NCBI RefSeq assembly: GCF_027257875.1
Contig: NZ_JAPVQY010000027.1
Coordinates: forward strand, 34,088-98,087
Origin: Burkholderia sp. IMCC1007
GTDB lineage: Bacteria; Pseudomonadota; Gammaproteobacteria; Burkholderiales; Burkholderiaceae
Direction: 5' to 3'
Length of the DNA: 64,000 nt
The position numbers were made by a program, and so were the translations under genes. Below the pieces are notes generated by a model, which did no database searches, had not been told where the DNA came from, and saw only the letters and a program-made list of their open reading frames with translations. Below, in pieces: positions 8,302 through 16,058 of this stretch; positions within the stretch are counted from its first letter, which is position 1; each line of letters begins with the position of its first letter.

Positions 8302-9063
8302 CTAGCGGCCACCGCCGACGTCGAGCAGCGCGCCCGTGGTATAGGACGCCGCGTCGCTGAGTAGCCAGACGACGGCTTCGGCGATTTCCGGCGCCTCGCC
8401 CGCGCGGCCGAGCGGCGTCTGGGCGCCGAGGCGGGCTGCTCGGCCCGGCTGGCCGCCGCTCGCATGGATTTCGGTCTCGATCAGGCCGGGGCGCACCGCG
8501 TTGACGCGCACGCCGTGCGGGCCGAGTTCCTTCGCGAGGCCGATCGTCAGCGAGTCGACCGCGCCCTTCGAGCCGGCGTAGTCGACGTATTCGTTCGGCG
8601 AACCGAGCCGGGACGCGATCGACGACACGTTGACGATCGCGCCGCCGCGGCCGCCGCGGTCGGTGGACAACCGGCGGGCGGCTTCGCGCGCGCACAGATA
8701 CGCGCCGAGCACGTTGGTGTCGAACATCCGCCGCAGCCGGTCGACCGGCATGTCGGCGAGCGGCATCGACGGCGCGACGATACCCGCGTTGTTGACGAGT
8801 GCGTCGAGGCGCCCGAACGCTGCCGTCACGGTGTCGAACATCGCGATGACGTCGGCTTCGTTCGCGACGTCGCCGGCGACGATGCAGGCGCGGGCGCCCG
8901 CGTCGCGAACGGCCTGTGCGGTCAGTTCGGCCGCGGCGGCGTCGCGCGCATAGTTGATGCCGACGTCCCAGCCGCGCTCGGCGGCGAGCACGGCGGTCGC
9001 GCGGCCGATGCCGCGGCTTGCGCTGGTGATGAGGACGGCCTTGCGATCGGACGGTGCGGTCAT
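8302..9063 (-). CDS. SDR family NAD(P)-dependent oxidoreductase
   Basis: A 253-residue classical short-chain dehydrogenase. The cofactor motif T-S-A-S-R-G-I-G lies at about residues 13-20, followed by N-N-A-G near 91. The catalytic Ser (V-S-S-I-A-S) and the Y-x-x-x-K motif (Y-A-G-S-K) come next, and a P-G-L-I-x-T segment follows the active site. The substrate is unknown. It ends in TAG and is followed by a terminator-like hairpin oriented the other way. It starts 16 bp downstream of the LOG gene stop on the same strand, so the three minus-strand genes back to TetR may be one unit. Confidence 0.88.
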   Translation of the reverse strand: MTAPSDRKAVLITSASRGIGRATAVLAAERGWDVGINYARDAAAAELTAQAVRDAGARACIVAGDVANEADVIAMFDTVTAAFGRLDALVNNAGIVAPSMPLADMPVDRLRRMFDTNVLGAYLCAREAARRLSTDRGGRGGAIVNVSSIASRLGSPNEYVDYAGSKGAVDSLTIGLAKELGPHGVRVNAVRPGLIETEIHASGGQPGRAARLGAQTPLGRAGEAPEIAEAVVWLLSDAASYTTGALLDVGGGR

Positions 9064-9079
9064 GGGCTGCCGGGGAGCG

Positions 9080-9661
9080 TTACTTGGCTGCGTCGGGCGC
9101 CCACTTGTCGAGGGCGGGCGGCTGATAGTGGCGCAGCCGGTCGATCAGCGCGACGGGTTCGGACGCCACGCACAGCGCGTCGAAATAGGTCGCGCGCATG
9201 AAGCCTTCGTCGACCGTATGGCGCAGCAGCGCGATCAGCGGATCGTAGAAGCCATCGATGTTGTACAGCGCGACCGGCTTGCGGTGATAGCCGAGCTGCG
9301 CCCACGTATAGACCTCGAACAGTTCCTCGAGCGTGCCGGCGCCGCCGGGCATCGCGACGAACGCATCCGACAGGTCGGCCATCATCTTCTTGCGGTGGTG
9401 CATGTCGGGCACGACGTGCAGCTCGGACAGCCCCGTATGGCCGACTTCCTTGTCGACGAGCAGTTCGGGGATCACGCCCACGGCACGGCCGCCGGCCGCC
9501 ATCACTTCATCGGCGATCACGCCCATCAGCCCGACGCGGCCGCCGCCGTACACGAGCGTGAGGCCCGCCTCGACGAGTGCGCGGCCGAACGCGCGCGCGG
9601 CGTCCGCATAGACCGGCCGCACGCCGGATGACGAGCCGCAATAAACGCAGACGGCCTTCAT
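9080..9661 (-). CDS. TIGR00730 family Rossmann protein (LOG-like phosphoribohydrolase)
   Basis: A 193-residue LOG/lysine-decarboxylase-like protein. The hallmark P-G-G-x-G-T-x-x-E motif is visible near residues 104-112, with a Y-G-G-G-x-x-G-L-M-G loop near 38. Family members hydrolyse cytokinin riboside 5'-monophosphates or simple nucleoside monophosphates to base plus ribose phosphate. The start ATG overlaps the TGA of the upstream TetR gene (ATGA). An upstream extension of the frame is antisense-type noise without family similarity. Confidence 0.9.
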   Translation of the reverse strand: MKAVCVYCGSSSGVRPVYADAARAFGRALVEAGLTLVYGGGRVGLMGVIADEVMAAGGRAVGVIPELLVDKEVGHTGLSELHVVPDMHHRKKMMADLSDAFVAMPGGAGTLEELFEVYTWAQLGYHRKPVALYNIDGFYDPLIALLRHTVDEGFMRATYFDALCVASEPVALIDRLRHYQPPALDKWAPDAAK

Positions 9662-10413
9662 TGTTTCGTGTCCTTCGTCGCGGATCGGGCCGCGACCGGG
9701 CTGCCCGCGGCGCGCGGCGAACCGTCGCGCGGCGGCAGGTAGTCGGTGAATTCGCGCTTGGGCAGCTTGCCGGACACGAGATCGTCGAACAGCTGCCGCG
9801 AGCGGCCGCGCAGGTAGGGCGCCATCACGGAGATCACGTGCATGCTCACCTGGTGCAGCTCTTCGCGGATCGCATCCTGGTCGTTGTATTTGCGCGGATG
9901 CATCACGTACTGATACGACAGCCAGTACGTGGAGATCACCGCCATGTTGGTGGCGATGACTTCGATCTCGGCGGGCGTGGCGACCATTTCGGCGTCGGAG
10001 ACGAGCAGCTCGCACATGTCGTGCGCGAAGCGCACCTTGTGGCTGATGATCTGCTTGAAGTGCGTCTCGAGCGTGCGGTTGCGCGCGAGCAGGTCGTTGA
10101 GGTCGCGATACAGGAACCGGTAGGTCCACATGAAGTCGGCCATGTACTGCAGGTACGACCAGGTTTCGTCGATCGTCGGACGGTGATCTTCGGGAAAGCG
10201 CAGCCGCCGTTCGATCTGCTGCTCGAACTGCGCGAAGATGCTGTTGATGATGTCGTCCTTGTTGCGGAAATGGTAGTACAGGTTGCCTGGACTGATTTCC
10301 ATTTCCTCGGCGATCGTCGTGGTCGTGACGTTCGGTTCGCCGATCTCGTTGAAGAGTTTCAACGACAACTCGAGAATCCGTTCGCGCGTGCGGCGGGGAG
10401 GTTTCGCTTCCAT
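9658..10413 (-). CDS. TetR family transcriptional regulator
   Basis: A 251-residue regulator. The N-terminal helix-turn-helix covers residues 7-55 (T-R-E-R-I-L-E-L-S through the G-N-L-Y-Y-H-F recognition helix). It is followed by a long helical ligand domain of the kind seen in fatty-acid or envelope-linked TetR proteins, with an R/A/S-rich C-terminus. It is translationally coupled to the LOG gene. A TATAAT -10 element lies on the minus strand at 10509-10514. Its ligand cannot be read from sequence. Confidence 0.85.
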   Translation of the reverse strand: MEAKPPRRTRERILELSLKLFNEIGEPNVTTTTIAEEMEISPGNLYYHFRNKDDIINSIFAQFEQQIERRLRFPEDHRPTIDETWSYLQYMADFMWTYRFLYRDLNDLLARNRTLETHFKQIISHKVRFAHDMCELLVSDAEMVATPAEIEVIATNMAVISTYWLSYQYVMHPRKYNDQDAIREELHQVSMHVISVMAPYLRGRSRQLFDDLVSGKLPKREFTDYLPPRDGSPRAAGSPVAARSATKDTKQ

Positions 10414-10508
10414 GTCGTCCGGCCCTGTGTATGCCGGACTGGCGGGCGCTGCAATCGATGCTGCGGGATTCGTCCGGCGCGGGTTGCTGTTCTAAGATCC
10501 AGCGGACG

Positions 10509-10514
10509 ATTATA
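10509..10514 (-). promoter_or_regulatory. -10 element of the tetR-LOG-SDR unit
   Basis: TATAAT on the minus strand, 96 bp upstream of the TetR start, within the only non-coding stretch before the gene. No good -35 is seen at 17 bp. Confidence 0.35.
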
Positions 10515-10599
10515 AACCGCGGTTTCCGTGCATCGGGCGCATTTCGTCATTGCAATGCGTGCGGCCCATGGTGCGCCGCCGCATGCGGGCGGGCGGGCG

Positions 10600-11136
10600 C
10601 TAGAAGCCGAGCCAGTGCGCGACCGTCGGGCCGAGCACGAAGCCCCACGTCGTCACGCATGCGAACAGCGCGACCGTCACCGCCGCGCTGCCGAGATCCT
10701 TCGCGCGCTTCGACAACTCGTGGCGCTCGAGCGAGATGCGGTCGATCGCGGCCTCGACGCTCGAGTTCAGCAGCTCGACGATCAGCACGAGCAGCACCGA
10801 GCCGATCAAGAGCGCGCGCGACGCGGCCGGGACCGGCGAGAACGCGCCGATCGGCAGCATCACCGCGGCGAGCGTCAGCTCCTGGCGAAACGCGCTCTCC
10901 TCGCGGATCGCGACGCGAAAGCCGTTCAGCGAATGCTTGAGCGCGTACCACGCGCGGGTGATGCCGCGGTGGCGCTTGTACGGGTTCGGTGCGAGCGGCG
11001 CCAGACGATCGTCGGGGCCGAGCGGCTCGTGCGGATGCACGTCTGCATCGGCGTGCGGCTCTTCTTCGTCGAACGGACGATGCAGTTGCGCCGCGATGGC
11101 AGGGGGTGGGATCTTGTCGTTCAGGTCTCGTTTCAA
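10600..11136 (-). CDS. dgkA: Diacylglycerol kinase (DgkA)
   Basis: A 178-residue prokaryotic-type diacylglycerol kinase with three transmembrane helices. The DgkA signature E-L-L-N-S-S-V-E-A-A-I-D-R lies in the second half, and E-S-A-F-R-Q-E is in the first amphipathic region. It phosphorylates diacylglycerol to phosphatidic acid at the inner membrane. No ATG precedes the conserved domain; TTG 11136-11134, overlapping the TGA of the glycosyltransferase gene, is the likely coupled start. The 50-residue hydrophilic N-terminal extension is longer than in E. coli. The context suggests it recycles diacylglycerol released by the PlcP-like enzyme. Confidence 0.85.
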   Translation of the reverse strand: MKRDLNDKIPPPAIAAQLHRPFDEEEPHADADVHPHEPLGPDDRLAPLAPNPYKRHRGITRAWYALKHSLNGFRVAIREESAFRQELTLAAVMLPIGAFSPVPAASRALLIGSVLLVLIVELLNSSVEAAIDRISLERHELSKRAKDLGSAAVTVALFACVTTWGFVLGPTVAHWLGF

Positions 11137-12167
11137 ACGGCGGCACCTTCGGTGGGCGAGTACGCAGTCTTCGGCAGCGGCTTCAGATGCGACGCGAACT
11201 GCTCGGACGCCGCGCGCCACGAGAAGCGTTCCGCCCATGCGCGCGCGGCTTCGCGTTCGATCTTCAGCGCCTCGAGGCAGGCTTCCTGCAGGTCCTCGTG
11301 CATCGCGCCGGCGGCGCCGCCGCCGAGCACGTCGATCGGGCCCGTCACGGGGTATGCGGCAACCGGCGTGCCGCATGCGAGGGCCTCCAGCAGCACGAGG
11401 CCGAACGTGTCGGTGCGACTCGGAAACACGAACACGTCGGCCGCAGCATACACCTTGGCGAGTTCGGCTTGCGACAGCACGCCGAGATAGTTTGCTTCCG
11501 GGTAGCGCGACTTCAGTTCCGCGAGCGCGGGGCCTTCGCCCGCAACCCATTTCGAGCCGGGCAGGTCCAGCCGCAGGAACGCCTCGACGTTCTTCTCGAT
11601 CGCGACGCGGCCGACGTACAGGAAGATCGGCCGCGCGGTATTGAGCACCTTCGACTCCATCGGCCGGAAGATGTCGAGGTCGACGCCGCGCGTCCACAGC
11701 ACGACGTTCGTGAAGCCGAATTTCTCGAGGTCCTGCTTCACGACCGGGGTCGGCGCCATCACCGCGAGCGACGGCCCGTGGAACCAGTGCAGGAACTTGT
11801 AGGTCGCCGACAGCGGGATCCCGAAGCGCGCCTGCACGTATTCCGGAAAGCGCGTGTGGTAGGCGGTCGTGTACGGCAGCTTGCGGGCGCGCGCATAGCG
11901 CCGCGCGGCGAGGCCGAGCGGGCCTTCGGTCGCGATGTGCAGCGCGTCCGGCCCGAACGCGTCGATCCGCGCGCGCAGCTTGCGGTACGGCAGGATCGAC
12001 AGGCGGATCTCCGGATAGGTCGGGCAGGGCAGCGTGCGGAATTCCAGCGGCGTCAGCATTTCGACCCGGTGGCCGAGCGCGGTGAGTTCGTGGGTCGTGC
12101 TCTTCAGCGTGCGCACGACGCCGTTGACCTGCGGTTCCCACGCGTCGGTGACGATCATGATCTTCAT
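11133..12167 (-). CDS. GT4 glycosyltransferase, Agt/SqdX-like (diacylglycerol glycosyltransferase candidate)
   Basis: A 344-residue GT-B enzyme. The N-terminus I-V-T-D-A-W-E-P-Q-V-N-G-V-V-R-T-L, the H-I-A-T-E-G-P-L-G loop and the Y-H-T-R-F-P-E-Y motif match bacterial glycolipid synthases such as rhizobial Agt, SqdX and MgtA. The C-terminal donor domain has the usual F-V-F-P-S-x-T-D-T-F-G-L-V-x-L-E-A signature. The family transfers a nucleotide-activated sugar to diacylglycerol or a related lipid. It sits between a PlcP-like phosphoesterase and dgkA, so I favour a role in glycolipid synthesis. The exact sugar is unknown. Confidence 0.8.
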   Translation of the reverse strand: MKIMIVTDAWEPQVNGVVRTLKSTTHELTALGHRVEMLTPLEFRTLPCPTYPEIRLSILPYRKLRARIDAFGPDALHIATEGPLGLAARRYARARKLPYTTAYHTRFPEYVQARFGIPLSATYKFLHWFHGPSLAVMAPTPVVKQDLEKFGFTNVVLWTRGVDLDIFRPMESKVLNTARPIFLYVGRVAIEKNVEAFLRLDLPGSKWVAGEGPALAELKSRYPEANYLGVLSQAELAKVYAAADVFVFPSRTDTFGLVLLEALACGTPVAAYPVTGPIDVLGGGAAGAMHEDLQEACLEALKIEREAARAWAERFSWRAASEQFASHLKPLPKTAYSPTEGAAV

Positions 12168-12197
12168 CGCGGCATGTGTCCTGTAAGTGGGGTTGTG

Positions 12198-13136
12198 TCA
12201 GGCGGTGGCCTTGGCTTTGCGCGACGGCGCCGCGGTCGGCGCGGTGTGCATCGCCGTCCAGTAGACGATCTTCAGCTCGCCTTCCATCGTTTCGACGAGC
12301 GCGGACAGGCTTTCGACCCAGTCGCCGTCGTTGCAGTACAGCACGCCGTCGATGTCGCGGATCTCCGCCTTGTGGATGTGTCCGCACACGACGCCGTCGC
12401 AGCCGCGGCGGCGCGCTTCGTCGGTCATCACGGTCTCGAACTGCGAGATGAAGTTGACCGCGTTCTTCACCTGGTGCTTCAGGTACTGCGACAGCGACCA
12501 GTACTGGAAGCCCAGGCGGCTGCGGATCCGGTTGAACCAGCGGTTCAGCACGAGGATCAGCGTATAGAGCGTGTCGCCGAGGTACGCGAGCCATTTGGCA
12601 TGCTGGATCACGCCGTCGAACAGGTCGCCGTGCACGATCCACAAACGTTTGCCGGCGAGCGTCGTGTGAAATGCCTCGCCGCGCACCTGGATGTCGCCGA
12701 ACGCGAGGTCGCAGAACTGGCGCGCGCCTTCGTCGTGATTGCCGGGGATGTAGACGACCTGGGTGCCCTTGCGCGCCTTGCGCAGGATCTTCTGCACGAC
12801 GTCGTTGTGCGCCTGCGGCCAGTACCAGCCCTTCTTCAGTTGCCAGCCGTCGATGATGTCGCCCACCAGGTACAGGTATTCCGAATCGTTGTGGCGCAGG
12901 AAATCGAGCAGGTACGGCGCCTGGCACCCGCTCGAGCCGAGATGGATATCGGACAGCCAGATGGTGCGGTAGCGATGAGTGGACGCGTCGGGATCGTCGT
13001 GCCGCGCGGCATGCGCGGCAGGCGGCTCATCCGACGACAGCACGTCGGTTGCGGCCGATCCGGACAGGAAGGCGGTAGCGGCGCGGGCGCCGAGCGGTTG
13101 ACGGAACAGGGAGGTCGCGGACGTTTTCTGGCCCAT
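12198..13136 (-). CDS. PlcP-like metallophosphoesterase (LpxH superfamily)
   Basis: A 312-residue calcineurin-type phosphoesterase. Metal motifs in order are S-D-I-H-L-G (about residue 62), G-D-I-I-D-G (94), G-N-H-D-E (133), an H-G-D segment and G-H-I-H (about 254). Databases often call such proteins UDP-2,3-diacylglucosamine hydrolase. The G-W-Y-W-P-Q-x-H-N-D-V-V-Q-K segment and the Y-W-S-L-S-Q-Y segment fit the PlcP phospholipase C group of rhizobia better, which converts phospholipids to diacylglycerol under phosphate starvation. The first 55 residues are disordered. It is first in an operon with the Agt-like enzyme (30-nt gap) and dgkA. Confidence 0.75.
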   Translation of the reverse strand: MGQKTSATSLFRQPLGARAATAFLSGSAATDVLSSDEPPAAHAARHDDPDASTHRYRTIWLSDIHLGSSGCQAPYLLDFLRHNDSEYLYLVGDIIDGWQLKKGWYWPQAHNDVVQKILRKARKGTQVVYIPGNHDEGARQFCDLAFGDIQVRGEAFHTTLAGKRLWIVHGDLFDGVIQHAKWLAYLGDTLYTLILVLNRWFNRIRSRLGFQYWSLSQYLKHQVKNAVNFISQFETVMTDEARRRGCDGVVCGHIHKAEIRDIDGVLYCNDGDWVESLSALVETMEGELKIVYWTAMHTAPTAAPSRKAKATA

Positions 13137-13182
13137 GCATGACTCGCGCCGGTTGAGAGTACACGCATTGCGCCATGCGGCC

Positions 13183-13200
13183 GTGACTGTGCCGTGACAG
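13183..13200 (-). promoter_or_regulatory. Pho-box-like site upstream of the plcP-like gene
   Basis: On the minus strand the site reads CTGTCAC GGCA CAGTCAC, two 7-mers 4 bp apart. Against the PhoB consensus (CTGTCAT, 4 bp, CTGTCAY) the match is about 6 of 7 in each half. A CGCAAT -10-like hexamer follows after 10 bp, the normal spacing in Pho promoters. It lies 46 bp before the ATG. Confidence 0.55.
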
Positions 13201-13402
13201 TCACGAGACGTTCTTATTACCGCCGTAGCGGCGTGTTTAGCAGTGAATGCTGCGAGGTTGCGTAAGCTGCCGAACCGACGGGTTTTTCGTCGGCGGGCAA
13301 GGCGTGGTGGCACGGCCGTGCAGGCGTTTTGGCGAGGTTTTTGTCTGATAAAAACGGGCGGGCGGCGGCGCGGCCCGCGCGACGCGTCGGCGCGTGAGCA
13401 GC

Positions 13403-13912
13403 TCAGCGCGGAATGGCGACGATGCGCGTACGGGCGATACGGTCGTGCGGGAACTGGCGATCGCCGTGCAGCCGGGCCGCAGCGGCCCACGCCGCGATCC
13501 AGATGCCGGTGAGCGCGAGCGTGACCGGCACCGACAGGCCGAGCAGTGGATGCAGCGCGAGCGGCGGCAGGAACCACAGCCAGCCGAGCGCATAGCGGAC
13601 GAGCGCGTGCACGGCATTCAGCGGCCGGCCGCTCGACGATTCGAGCCGCAGCCGCCACGTCTTCATCGGCAGCGTCTGGCCGCCGTGGGTCCAGAACCAG
13701 ACGAAATACGCGCCGACGACGAGCGCGATCCAGGCGGCGAGCAGGTTGTGATGCACGAGGCCGTTGCGCTGCTGCGTCGCGAGACTGAACGCGAGCCCCG
13801 CGAAGAACACGACGCCGAACAGCAGCACGGCCTCGTACAGCAGCGCCGCGAGGCGCCGCCGCACGGACGGCGTGGCGATGGCGATGGACTGGGGCGCGGG
13901 GGCGTTCGCCAC
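13403..13912 (-). CDS. RDD family membrane protein
   Basis: A 169-residue protein with the RDD arrangement: an R-R-L-A-A-L-L-Y-E segment before the first helix, two more hydrophobic segments, and the conserved G-G-Q-T-L-P-M-K-T-W-x-L loop. The function of the family is unclear; some members have been linked to ion exchange. It starts at GTG 13912, six bases after the DUF3106 stop, as the last gene of the sigma-DUF3619-DUF3106-RDD operon. A GC-rich stem and a T5 run on the minus strand near 13345-13380 may end the transcript. Confidence 0.82.
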   Translation of the reverse strand: MANAPAPQSIAIATPSVRRRLAALLYEAVLLFGVVFFAGLAFSLATQQRNGLVHHNLLAAWIALVVGAYFVWFWTHGGQTLPMKTWRLRLESSSGRPLNAVHALVRYALGWLWFLPPLALHPLLGLSVPVTLALTGIWIAAWAAAARLHGDRQFPHDRIARTRIVAIPR

Positions 13913-13918
13913 GGCCGC

Positions 13919-14680
13919 TCAGGACCCCTTGAAGAGCGACGGCGCGTCGGCGGGCGACACGGGCGTGACGGCAGCCGGCGCCGGGGCAGTCCCCGACGTG
14001 GACGACGCGGCGACCGGCGACGCGCCGGCGCCGGCCGACGCGGGTACGGACGCCGGTGCAGGATTGCCGGCCGGATGCTCGTGCGCATTGACGAGGCGGC
14101 GCACGTCGCGGTCGGCGACGGTGGGCGGCGCACTGACGACGCTCGGCCGGCGGCGGCGCTCGGCCGCCGCGAGGCGTTCCTTCTGTTCTTCGGGCAACTG
14201 CTGGTAGGCCTTCCACGCGCGCTCGCGCGCCTGCGCGGACAGCTCCTTCGCGCTCTGGTAGTTCTCGCGCGCGACGCGGCGCTGCTCGGGCGTCATCCGC
14301 ACCCACTCGGACATCCGATCCTGCAGGCGCTTTTGTGCATCAGGCGTCAATTTCGCGAAACGCGATGCGATCTTCAGCCATTTTCGCTTGCGTGCGTCGC
14401 TGAAGCCGTCCCATTGATCGGCGAACGGCGCGAGCGCCTCGTGCTGCGCGGGCGTCAGGCGCGCCCACGACAGCGGGCCGTTGGCGGCCGGCAGCGGCAG
14501 CGGCAGCGGCGGGAGTTCGGTGGTCAGCCCGGCGGCGGCCGAGGTCGGCGCGGGCGCGCTGCTGGCCGCGGAGGAGACCGTCGCGGGGGGCGGGTTGAAT
14601 CGCGAATAGGTGGCGACGTAGCAAACGGCGATCGCGATCACGCATCCGAAAAATACGGCCAGGCCGCGCTTCTGACTCAC
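13919..14680 (-). CDS. DUF3106 domain protein
   Basis: A 253-residue protein with one N-terminal membrane anchor (residues 8-26) and a Pro/Ala-rich linker. The DUF3106 core is made of repeated helical motifs of the form L-T-P-x-x-x-x-x-L and M-T-P-E-Q-R-x-x-A-R-E, similar to Spy/CpxP-type L-T-x-x-Q repeats. A low-complexity Pro/Ala/Ser tail follows. It is probably a periplasmic sensor or chaperone-like partner of the sigma factor system; this is inference. It starts at GTG 14680 with GAGGGG upstream. The long upstream frame extension is rejected. Confidence 0.8.
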   Translation of the reverse strand: MSQKRGLAVFFGCVIAIAVCYVATYSRFNPPPATVSSAASSAPAPTSAAAGLTTELPPLPLPLPAANGPLSWARLTPAQHEALAPFADQWDGFSDARKRKWLKIASRFAKLTPDAQKRLQDRMSEWVRMTPEQRRVARENYQSAKELSAQARERAWKAYQQLPEEQKERLAAAERRRRPSVVSAPPTVADRDVRRLVNAHEHPAGNPAPASVPASAGAGASPVAASSTSGTAPAPAAVTPVSPADAPSLFKGS

Positions 14681-14706
14681 CCGTGCGATCCCCTCGTTAT
14701 TGTCTG

Positions 14707-15144
14707 TTAGCGTGTGTGCGAAAGATACGCGTTGAACCCGTGATCGAGATACGCGTTCAGCGGCAGGTTGTCGCTGAGCATCGCCGCGTCGATGTCGGCG
14801 AGTTCCGCGGTCCGCTGCATGTCTTCCCAGTACGCGATGCCGACGAGCCCCGCGAGCAGCAGCGCGAGCGGCCATGCGCGCAGCAGGCGGCGCGCGAACG
14901 ACGCGTGCGGGCGGCCGGCCTGCGGGCCGCTCGCGGGTGTCGTGCCGTATGCGCCGGCCGCGCCGGCGAAGGCGGGCACGAACACCGGCGCGGTCGCGGC
15001 TTCGGGTTTCTTGCGCGCGAGCGCGGCCCGGCGCGCGACGGCCAGGCGGTCGGTGGTCGCGGCAGGCAGCGCCGCGGCACGTTCGTCCAGCGCGCGGCGG
15101 ACCTTCAGCGCGAATTCATGTTCTCGATTTACGGGAGAGCTCAT
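14707..15144 (-). CDS. DUF3619 family protein (possible anti-sigma-like membrane protein)
   Basis: A 145-residue protein with a cytoplasmic N-terminal part (F-A-L-K-V-R-R-A-L-D-E), a single transmembrane helix around residues 92-110 and a short outside tail. The start ATG overlaps the stop of the sigma factor gene (ATGA). Size, topology and position directly after a sigma factor resemble an anti-sigma factor. DUF3619 is not formally characterised, so that is only an inference. Confidence 0.8.
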   Translation of the reverse strand: MSSPVNREHEFALKVRRALDERAAALPAATTDRLAVARRAALARKKPEAATAPVFVPAFAGAAGAYGTTPASGPQAGRPHASFARRLLRAWPLALLLAGLVGIAYWEDMQRTAELADIDAAMLSDNLPLNAYLDHGFNAYLSHTR

Positions 15145-15704
15145 AGCGTGATTCCTTTGGCCTTGAGCGCTTGCGCCAGGGTGTGGGTAGCTCGCGAGCA
15201 GTGCGTCTTGACGCTGCCTTCGGAGCACCCCATTGCGGCGGCAGTCTCGGCGACATCCATATCTTCCCAATAACGCATCAGGAACGCTTCCCGTTGACGT
15301 GCCGGAAGTTTCTGGATTTCTTCGTCGATCAGGGCCAGAACCTGCTCGCGTTCGAGGCGGTGCTCGCTGCTCTCGACGCCTATATTGTCGTCCGCCGATT
15401 CGAGCGTTTCCAGTGGATCGAAGTCGTCGTCGTCGGTGTTGTTCAGCGACGAGAAGAGCGTGACCCAGGTATTGCGGACCTTCTGCCGGCGGAACCAGTC
15501 GTGAATCGCGTTCTGCAGGATCCGCTGGAACAGCAGCGGCAGCTCGGCCGCCGGCCGGTCGCCGTATTTCTCCGCCAGCTTGATCATCGCGTCCTGGACG
15601 ATGTCGAGCGACGCGTCGTCGTCACGCACGGCGTATGCAGCCTGCTTGAACGCGCGCCTTTCGACGCCCGCCAGAAAGTCGGCGAGTTCCTTGTCTGATG
15701 CCAT
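15141..15704 (-). CDS. RNA polymerase sigma factor, ECF type
   Basis: A 187-residue sigma-70-family factor. Region 2 holds A-F-K-Q-A-A-Y-A-V-R-D and D-I-V-Q-D-A-M-I-K-L near residues 17-45. Region 4 carries L-P-A-R-Q-R-E-A-F-L-M-R and the helix-turn-helix A-A-M-G-C-S-E-G-S-V-K-T-H near residues 135-170. An acidic linker (D-D-D-D-F-D) separates them. It is first in a four-gene operon with DUF3619, DUF3106 and RDD. The start M-A-S-D-K-E has only a weak GGA upstream. Confidence 0.88.
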   Translation of the reverse strand: MASDKELADFLAGVERRAFKQAAYAVRDDDASLDIVQDAMIKLAEKYGDRPAAELPLLFQRILQNAIHDWFRRQKVRNTWVTLFSSLNNTDDDDFDPLETLESADDNIGVESSEHRLEREQVLALIDEEIQKLPARQREAFLMRYWEDMDVAETAAAMGCSEGSVKTHCSRATHTLAQALKAKGITL

Positions 15705-15884
15705 TCCGTAAAGGTATGCGCTGCGGACCGCGGCGGCGTGTGAAAGGTCGAAAAATTTCGTAAAACCCGCGGATGCTAACAAATTTTCGCGTGACTTGGC
15801 ACCGGTTGCAGCGCGCCACGTTGCGCGCGAGCCGCGTCCGCGGGCCGCCGGGCGGGGCGCATGATGCGCTGCGGGATATTTTGC

Positions 15885-15913
15885 TTGACGACCCAATCAT
15901 GACCCGCTATCGT
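15885..15913 (+). promoter_or_regulatory. Promoter of the ilvIHC operon
   Basis: TTGACG (15885-15890), a 17-bp spacer and TATCGT (15908-15913) give a good sigma-70 promoter. The predicted start near 15920 leaves a 139-nt leader before ilvI. I read that leader for branched-chain codon clusters and found none. Open in-frame sequence runs back to ATG 15933. The rest of the 15705-16058 gap is the divergent sigma factor promoter region. Confidence 0.6.
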
Positions 15914-16058
15914 CAGCGATTCGCAACATGAAGTGATGGTCTCATTTGAGGCTGGCCCAAGAAGCCCGCCCTTCAACTGGACGCGCCGCTTGAACCCGAG
16001 CCACAAGCCCGGCAGAGAGCACCCGATCAATTTTTTGCCGAAAATTCGAAAGGTCAAA

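Noticed and set aside
12198..13136. Naming the phosphoesterase lpxH
   Set aside because: Motifs and genomic partners fit the PlcP group better, and the true LpxH gene of Burkholderia is expected elsewhere; left without a symbol.
15899..15931. Short ORF M-T-R-Y-R-Q-R-F-A-T as an ilv leader peptide
   Set aside because: It overlaps the predicted -10, starts before the predicted transcription start and has no branched-chain codons.
15933..16058. In-frame N-terminal extension of ilvI from ATG 15933
   Set aside because: The added 42 residues have no similarity to acetolactate synthase, while ATG 16059 has AAAGG upstream and matches family length.
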